Position numbers and translations under genes: made by a program. From CALKMS01 sp036796755 (GTDB taxonomy: Bacteria; Actinomycetota; Aquicultoria; SKW223; CALKMS01), in the NCBI GenBank assembly GCA_036796755.1, contig DAIRCJ010000051.1:1-11531 (forward strand): a stretch of DNA of 11,531 nt. The letters are read 5' to 3'. This document shows positions 7,479 through 11,531 of the stretch, piece after piece (position 1 is the stretch's first letter; each line of letters begins with the position of its first letter). A model generated the notes under the pieces. That model saw nothing but the letters and a program-made list of their open reading frames with translations, ran no database searches and was not told the origin of the DNA.

Positions 7479-7802
7479 TTAAGAAGATTTATTGATTAGC
7501 TCTAAAGCTCGCGTCGGGCAGCCTCTCAAACACAAACCGCACTTCCGCCATTTAAACCGCTCGGTCTCCCGGTTATAAGAAACGCATCTTTTTTTATTAA
7601 TCCTGGGGTATCCTCTTCTATCAAGATAAATTGCTTTAAATGGGCAGCGATAAAGACAGTAATAATCTTTAGAGCAGCTGTTCTTGAAAGTTTTTTTCTC
7701 CAGTTTCCTTTCAAAAAAAGTCAAGGTTTCCGCTCCCAGAAAAACCAGGAGAGCATAGAGAAATGCCCGGGAAATTTTTTCGTTAAACTCCCGCCGGGTC
7801 AT
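7479..7802 (-). CDS. Small Tat-type or membrane-anchored ferredoxin with Asp in place of one cluster Cys
   Basis: The 107-residue protein begins MTRREF, like a twin-arginine signal, followed by a hydrophobic stretch (about residues 11-29) with no clear cleavage site, so it may stay as an anchor. The rest is a two-cluster ferredoxin. The first motif is C43-x2-D46-x2-C49-x3-C53-P, where Asp takes the place of the second Cys, as in Pyrococcus furiosus ferredoxin. The second is C73, a 14-residue insert, then C88-x2-C91-x3-C95-P. A likely job is to carry electrons to the radical SAM enzyme encoded just upstream, as NapG serves beside NapH. GGAGG lies 5 bases before this ATG; an ATG one codon upstream at 7805 overlaps the stop of the mini-ORF. 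The ribosome site lies in a duplicated copy of the radical SAM gene's 3' end. Confidence 0.85.
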   Translation of the reverse strand: MTRREFNEKISRAFLYALLVFLGAETLTFFERKLEKKTFKNSCSKDYYCLYRCPFKAIYLDRRGYPRINKKRCVSYNRETERFKWRKCGLCLRGCPTRALELINKSS

Positions 7803-7833
7803 CATTCCCTCCAGATTCCAGGCATTTTCCTCT
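7796..7833. repeat. 38-base direct repeat, copy 1 (before the ferredoxin gene)
   Basis: This copy matches 7870-7907 at 36 of 38 bases, with a period of 74. On the minus strand it encodes a second KMPGIWRE-stop, carries GGAGGG, and ends in the ATGATGACCC that starts the ferredoxin gene. Confidence 0.9.
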
Positions 7834-7876
7834 TCATACTTCCCTTTGTCAACAGCTTTTTATTTACAAGGGTCAT
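7802..7876 (-). CDS. Possible 24-codon mini-ORF created by a local duplication
   Basis: Between the radical SAM and ferredoxin genes an open frame runs from the ATG at 7876 (or 7879) to a TGA at 7802-7804. It begins MTLVNKK and ends KMPGIWRE, nearly the same tail as the radical SAM protein. It has its own GGAGG 5 bases before the ATG. Its upstream ATG overlaps the radical SAM stop as ATGA, and its stop overlaps the ferredoxin's upstream ATG in the same way. It may be translated simply to couple the two genes, or be a by-product of the duplication. No function is proposed for the peptide. Confidence 0.35.
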   Translation of the reverse strand: MTLVNKKLLTKGSMKRKMPGIWRE

Positions 7877-7907
7877 CATTCCCTCCAAATTCCAGGTATT
7901 TTCCTCT
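7870..7907. repeat. 38-base direct repeat, copy 2 (3' end of the radical SAM gene)
   Basis: This copy covers the last codons of the radical SAM gene (RKIPGIWRE), its TGA stop, and the GGAGGGAATGATGACCC that follows. The two differences from copy 1 are at the bases making CAAATT versus CAGATT and GGTATT versus GGCATT on the plus strand. PGIW is the conserved end of this protein family, so this copy is probably the original. Confidence 0.9.
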
Positions 7908-9033
7908 GACAAAAGGGGCAGGTTCCCTTTTTTAAATGGTATTCTTCCACCGTGTAACCAAATCTTTTAATAAGAAGCTTGCCACAAACAGGGCAGTAAG
8001 TTGATTCAGCTGGGTGACCGGGAACATTCCCAATGTAAGCAAACTTCAAACCTTTATCAAGGGCTATCTCGCGAGCTTTCTCCAGAGTAGAAAGAGGAGT
8101 TGGCGGAACATTTGTAAGCCGATACATTGGGTAAAAGCGGGAAAAGTGAAGAGGAGTTTCCTCTCCCAGATTGTTTTTTACCCAGTGAGAAAGCTTGCGA
8201 ATCTCTGAAGAGCTATCGTTTAAGCCGGGAATAACTAAATGAGTAATTTCCAGAAAAACCCCTTCTTCCTTTAAAATCTCCAGAGACTTAAGAACCGGTT
8301 TAAGTTCTCCATCGCATATTTCATCATAAAAGTGAGGCGAGATTGATTTTAAATCAATGTTGGCAGCGTCAAGATAAGAAGCCAGCCTCCTCAAAGGTTT
8401 TTCCCTTAAATACCCATTAGAGTGCATCGTATTTAAAACTCCTTTATCTTTAGCAATTTTTGCCGTTTCCAGCATATATTCATAAAAAATACTTGGTTCA
8501 GTATAGGTGTAAGAAACAACTTCGCAAGAAGTCGCCTGAGCTTCAGACACTACCTTTTCCGGCGGATAGGAAAGATTCTGAGTCTCCTCAGGTGGATACT
8601 GAGAAATCTCCCAGTTCTGGCAGTTTTTACAGTGAAAATTGCAACCAGCAGTGGCTAAAGAAAAAGCTCGGGCCTGAGGAAGAACATGAAAAAACGGTTT
8701 TTTCTCAATGGGGTCAATGTGGACAGCACAGGGATTACCAAAAACCAGGGTAAAAAGCTTGCCCTTCCGATTTTCCCGAACCAGACAGGGGCTTCGCTCC
8801 CCCTCAGCAATCACACACTCATTTGGGCAGAGCAGACACTGGACAACTTCTCCCTTTAATCCCCGATAAAAAAGGGCAGGTCTTCCCGGAATTTTACTCC
8901 TTTTTTTCGACTGGCAACCCGAAAGAAAGGGGCTCAAAAACGGAGAAATTGAAACACCAGCTATAATTCGAAAAAAATCTCTTCTGGTCAGCATAGTTTT
9001 TTTATCTTTTTTAACTCTCATCTTTTCAATCAC
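7876..9033 (-). CDS. amrS: AmmeMemoRadiSam system radical SAM enzyme with Tat lipoprotein signal
   Basis: Numbered from the GTG at 9033 the protein has 385 residues. Residues 16-22 are TRRDFFR, a classic twin-arginine motif, followed by a hydrophobic stretch and the lipobox LSGC (C40). The mature part has the family's CxLCPxxC (C66, C69, C73), C83 and VREN. The radical SAM cluster motif is C131-x3-C135-x2-C138, in the style of the PflA-like activase group. Near the C-terminus come GNVPGHPAEST and two Cys pairs, CPVC (347, 350) and CPFC (372, 375), forming a likely zinc ribbon, then the typical end PGIW. It is thus expected to be exported folded and tethered as a lipoprotein, which is odd for an enzyme needing SAM and strong reductant. 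ATGs at 9021 and 8994 are possible starts and keep the Tat motif. It starts 6 bases after the NapH-like gene. The substrate is unknown; the partners are the Memo and AMMECR1 domains. Confidence 0.92.
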   Translation of the reverse strand: MIEKMRVKKDKKTMLTRRDFFRIIAGVSISPFLSPFLSGCQSKKRSKIPGRPALFYRGLKGEVVQCLLCPNECVIAEGERSPCLVRENRKGKLFTLVFGNPCAVHIDPIEKKPFFHVLPQARAFSLATAGCNFHCKNCQNWEISQYPPEETQNLSYPPEKVVSEAQATSCEVVSYTYTEPSIFYEYMLETAKIAKDKGVLNTMHSNGYLREKPLRRLASYLDAANIDLKSISPHFYDEICDGELKPVLKSLEILKEEGVFLEITHLVIPGLNDSSSEIRKLSHWVKNNLGEETPLHFSRFYPMYRLTNVPPTPLSTLEKAREIALDKGLKFAYIGNVPGHPAESTYCPVCGKLLIKRFGYTVEEYHLKKGTCPFCQRKIPGIWRE

Positions 9034-9039
9034 TTTAAG

Positions 9040-9834
9040 TCAATCGCCCCAGGGAAACTTTAAAATCCCTTCTGGACAGGCTTTAAGACAACGCAGACAC
9101 ATCAGACAATCAGGAGAGCTGAGCTCTTTCCCTTTAAAACTCTGGCCTAATTTAACTTCCATCGGGCAAACCTTGCTGCAGTTCTGGCAACCGGCGCAGT
9201 TTCCCTCTTTTCTTATTTTAAACACTTGAAACCGCGAAAAAAAGGAAAGGAAACCACCCAGAGGACAAAGATAGCCACACCAGACCTTCATCCCCCAGAA
9301 CAAAACGGCAACAACCAAAAAAGCCAGAAGAAAAAGAGGCAATGACATATAGACTCCAACCATAGCCTTCAAAACTCCCCCGGCCGGGCAAAAAAAGCAA
9401 AAAACAGCTTCGCCGTAAACAAAAGCCAGCAAAAGAAAGACTAAAAGAAAAAGATACTTGCCAAAGCGGAAAAAATCAGGCAAGGATAAAGAAGCCGAAA
9501 AAATTGCTTTCGGGTTTTTCTTCCCTCCTAACCAGTGTGAAGCTTTTCCCAGAACCTCCATTAAAAAACCAAAAGGGCAAACCCAGCCACAAAAAACCCT
9601 TCCCAGAAGCAAAGCCGAAAAGATAAGCAGAGCCAGCAACCAGATGGCCGAAAAAGAAAAGGGGCGCCAGGAAGTTCCCAGAAAAATTTGGTTAAAATTT
9701 TTTGCAGCCAGAGCTTGAAGATGCCAGAAGGGACAAAGCCAATCAACAGTTGCCGCTAAAGGCAAGTAATGAAAAGTGAGGTAAAAAACTAAAAACAAAA
9801 CTAATAACCGGGTTGATAGCCGTAAAAACTCCAC
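9040..9834 (-). CDS. NapH-like membrane 4Fe-4S electron-transfer protein
   Basis: The 264-residue protein has about four to five membrane segments with NapH/CcoG-type CP motifs: LCPF (C34), FCGWVCP (C82, C86), FCFFCP (C146, C149) and WCGYLCP (C186, C190). It ends in a two-cluster ferredoxin domain with C213-x2-C216-x2-C219-x3-C223-P and C243-x2-C246-x2-C249-x3-C253-P. The basic segment RFQVFKIRKE just before this domain suggests that it faces the cytoplasm. In NapGH, the relative passes quinol electrons to a Tat-exported partner. Here the partners would be the small ferredoxin and the exported radical SAM enzyme downstream. It is the first gene of the operon, with a promoter about 40 bases upstream. 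The start is GTG with no clear ribosome site; an in-frame stop lies six codons upstream and no better start exists. Confidence 0.88.
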   Translation of the reverse strand: MEFLRLSTRLLVLFLVFYLTFHYLPLAATVDWLCPFWHLQALAAKNFNQIFLGTSWRPFSFSAIWLLALLIFSALLLGRVFCGWVCPFGFLMEVLGKASHWLGGKKNPKAIFSASLSLPDFFRFGKYLFLLVFLLLAFVYGEAVFCFFCPAGGVLKAMVGVYMSLPLFLLAFLVVAVLFWGMKVWCGYLCPLGGFLSFFSRFQVFKIRKEGNCAGCQNCSKVCPMEVKLGQSFKGKELSSPDCLMCLRCLKACPEGILKFPWGD

Positions 9835-10245
9835 TCTTAAAAGATTATTTTACCCCAAAAAGTGAAAAATTACTCAGGAATATAAAACGACTTATGTCTT
9901 TGTCAGATCTTCGAAAACCACTTTTTAACTCCTTTTAAATTTAAGCTCCTTTAAAAACTAGTAAATTTTTTCGTAAAGCTGGCGTCCGAAAATAAAAATT
10001 TCTTTGTCCGAAGTCTATCCTTATATAATCCGTTCCTCTTTTAATTAAAAACTCTTATTTCTGCCTGGTATAGGCTTTCTCTGAAATCATTAATTTATTT
10101 TGAGTTCAAACTTTTCAACTTCTACTTTTCTTCTGAAGGTTTTGGGTTTTCTACCTTTCAAGGCTGGTTAAAGTAACTAAAGCTTCTTCATTTTAGAGGA
10201 ATTTTAAGTCATTGCCGTGCTGAAGATAAATTTTGGGGTTCTGGT
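9835..10245. other. Non-coding region upstream of the radical SAM operon
   Basis: Apart from the promoter at 9879-9906 I see no gene or RNA structure. A TATAAT on the plus strand at 10024-10029 has no good -35 box and no gene after it. The stretch at about 10131-10190 shares a degenerate AT-rich repeat with 11340-11450. No clear terminator follows the secreted-protein gene that ends at 10246. Confidence 0.5.
9879..9906 (-). promoter_or_regulatory. Sigma-70-type promoter of the radical SAM operon
   Basis: On the minus strand CTGACA (9906-9901) is followed after 16 bases by TATATT (9884-9879); each box matches the consensus at five of six positions. Transcription should begin near 9872, giving a leader of about 38 bases before the GTG at 9834. 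It is the best promoter I see in the window, and it would drive the NapH-like gene, the radical SAM gene, the ferredoxin and the membrane protein together. Confidence 0.6.
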
Positions 10246-10836
10246 TTATTTTTTCCCTACGAATTTCCAGTCGTAATCCCACGAAGATGTCTCAGGCGGC
10301 GCGTTAGTGGCGTATTCTCCTAGAAAGGTTTGGACATTTGTTCCTTTGCCAACGGCTTTCCCTTCCATCTTGTCTTCGGACACAAAGGTGGCGTTAAGGT
10401 CTAAATCAGCCACATATTTAATCTTGCAGTAAGGTCCGTTTTCCCCTGTTTCTTTTGTGTTGTAGCGCAAACTGATCTTACCCGATAGCTTCTTTTTGGA
10501 ATAATCATAACGTCCCTTGAAAGTGTATAGTACTTCGCCTTTTTCCCAGTTAATGCCGGCCGCGGTCCTAATAAGGTCACTGGCTTCGGCGTAGGCATTT
10601 CCTCTGTCAGAGACAACAATTTCAGTCTCGTTCAGAAGATGTATAAAACGAACCGGCACGTTTGGGGTAAATTCCGGTTTCAACTTAAACCCTTTCCCTT
10701 CGTCAGATTCACCCGGTTCTGCAGATTTGACCGTAGGTCCAACTGGTCCAATAGCATTACCGCAAGCTATACCGCTTGTCAACGCCACAGTGGCGCAAAG
10801 AAAAAAGGCAACCAAATTCCTTATCTTATTACCCAT
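10246..10836 (-). CDS. Secreted protein of unknown function
   Basis: I do not recognise the family. The 196-residue product starts with a signal peptide: MGNKIRN, then a hydrophobic core (about residues 8-23) and a likely cleavage region near IACGNA. GIAC is not a good lipobox, though lipidation at C25 cannot be ruled out. A flexible Gly/Pro/Glu stretch (26-55) follows, and then a domain with alternating polar and hydrophobic residues suggesting beta strands (60-196), including YTFKGRYDYSKKKLSGKISL and an SSWDYDWKFVG end. I chose the ATG at 10836 because GGGGGGTGA lies directly before it at good spacing; the GTG at 10842 sits inside that site. The gene looks richer in G and C than its neighbours, which may mean separate ancestry. 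It stands alone on the minus strand, with no visible link to the radical SAM operon. Confidence 0.7.
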   Translation of the reverse strand: MGNKIRNLVAFFLCATVALTSGIACGNAIGPVGPTVKSAEPGESDEGKGFKLKPEFTPNVPVRFIHLLNETEIVVSDRGNAYAEASDLIRTAAGINWEKGEVLYTFKGRYDYSKKKLSGKISLRYNTKETGENGPYCKIKYVADLDLNATFVSEDKMEGKAVGKGTNVQTFLGEYATNAPPETSSWDYDWKFVGKK

Positions 10837-10892
10837 TTTCACCCCCCTGATAATTTCAATTTTAAGAAGAGAAACATCTTCCCACCTGTCTG

Positions 10893-10918
10893 GCCACTGA
10901 CCAACAGTTAGAAGTGGC
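10893..10918. repeat. Inverted repeat upstream of the secreted-protein gene
   Basis: GCCACT (10893-10898) and AGTGGC (10913-10918) are perfect arms around 14 bases; the next two pairs outward are G-T and T-A. The element lies about 55 bases before the start of the secreted-protein gene. It could be an operator or form a hairpin in the leader. I find no good promoter to place it against. Confidence 0.35.
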
Positions 10919-11098
10919 TAGAGAGGTCTATTAATTGGTGCTGACTATTGGCTATTTATTTCTCAAAGCTCTAATTTTCTAATCCTTAATTCTAAGGAAA
11001 AGCTATAAAGCTATCTTTCTGCAAATAATAAATACAAACCCGATCTCCCTAACTCACTAATTTCCTTTATAACATTGGAAATGAGAGAAGTCAAATTT

Positions 11099-11329
11099 TC
11101 ATGGCTTATTCTCCCAAGCATTGCTTTTTGAAGTCATTTTGGAGAGATCAAAAAGAGAATAAGCGTTAAGCTCTTCGTTTTCTGTAAAAATTTTCCTGTA
11201 AAAATAAAAAGCCAAGTATTCGAAGACGACTGCTCCTTTTCTCCCGTTAATTAATAAATATATTCTTTTTCTTTCGTGTCTGCACTTATAATCTGCTTCT
11301 CCTTCAAAAAACTCTAATTTTCTATCCAT
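11099..11329 (-). CDS. Small hypothetical protein
   Basis: The 76-residue frame begins with ATG (MDRKLEFF) and ends NAWENKP. It has a mixed, coding-like composition with CRHERKRIYLLINGRKGAVV in the first half and no signal peptide or membrane segment. I do not recognise it. There is no ribosome-binding site before the ATG, and the open frame extends upstream without a stop for about 21 codons of very AT-rich sequence. It may be a real small gene, a fragment of a larger one, or chance. Confidence 0.4.
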   Translation of the reverse strand: MDRKLEFFEGEADYKCRHERKRIYLLINGRKGAVVFEYLAFYFYRKIFTENEELNAYSLFDLSKMTSKSNAWENKP

Positions 11330-11531
11330 TGTAATTATTTTCTGAAGGCTTGAAATTTTTTGATTTTCGTTTCTTTTTTTGAGGGTTTGGTTTTAAGTTT
11401 TTTTTTCTAATTTCCAAGGCTGTTTAAAGAAAAGTCAAAGTTTTTTTTCTTTTTAAAAATCTCGAAAAAAATTAAAAAATTACCTTATTTTGGTTAAATA
11501 ACCACTTTTTAAAATTTCTACCCAAAGTGGT

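Overview
The window is AT-rich bacterial-type DNA with closely packed genes, strong Shine-Dalgarno sites (one is a perfect AAAGGAGGTGA) and several GTG or TTG starts. Nothing fixes the species. The gene mix (a Tat-exported AmmeMemoRadiSam set, a TIGR04076-type protein, a NapH-like iron-sulfur protein) fits an anaerobic, possibly thermophilic lineage such as one of the uncultured candidate phyla, but this is inference. I found no tRNA, rRNA, CRISPR array, insertion sequence or phage gene.

Layout. Bases 1-496 are non-coding and include a pyrimidine-rich tract and small hairpins. A minus-strand run follows, read from 3447 down to 497: a coiled-coil NYN-domain putative RNase, a TIGR04076-like small protein, a sugar-nucleotidyltransferase-like enzyme and a low-molecular-weight phosphatase, with a possible terminator at 454-483. 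A 301-base AT-rich divergent spacer separates it from a plus-strand gene (3749-5284) that fuses a Memo domain to an AMMECR1 domain behind a membrane anchor. That gene runs 29 bases into the end of a convergent minus-strand operon (9834 down to 5256): a NapH-like membrane 4Fe-4S protein, a radical SAM enzyme with a Tat lipoprotein signal, a 24-codon mini-ORF made by a 38-base duplication, a small ferredoxin with a TRREF Tat-like N-terminus, and a large polytopic membrane protein with a spermidine-synthase-like domain. A good promoter lies at 9879-9906. Beyond it are 411 non-coding bases, a secreted protein of unknown function (10246-10836), and a small hypothetical ORF (11099-11329) that is less certain.

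How the parts may work together. Memo, AMMECR1 and the radical SAM enzyme are the three parts of the AmmeMemoRadiSam system, whose reaction is not established. Here all three appear to be membrane-attached, and the radical SAM protein carries the signs of an exported lipoprotein. The NapH-like protein and the small ferredoxin, whose first cluster has Asp in place of one Cys, could pass electrons across the membrane to the exported radical SAM enzyme, as NapH and NapG do for nitrate reductase. The spermidine-synthase-like domain lacks the usual second Asp of the active-site loop and is predicted to face outward. I regard this as the most interesting system in the window: a candidate extracytoplasmic, membrane-tethered AmmeMemoRadiSam system with its own electron supply. 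Its chemistry is unknown.
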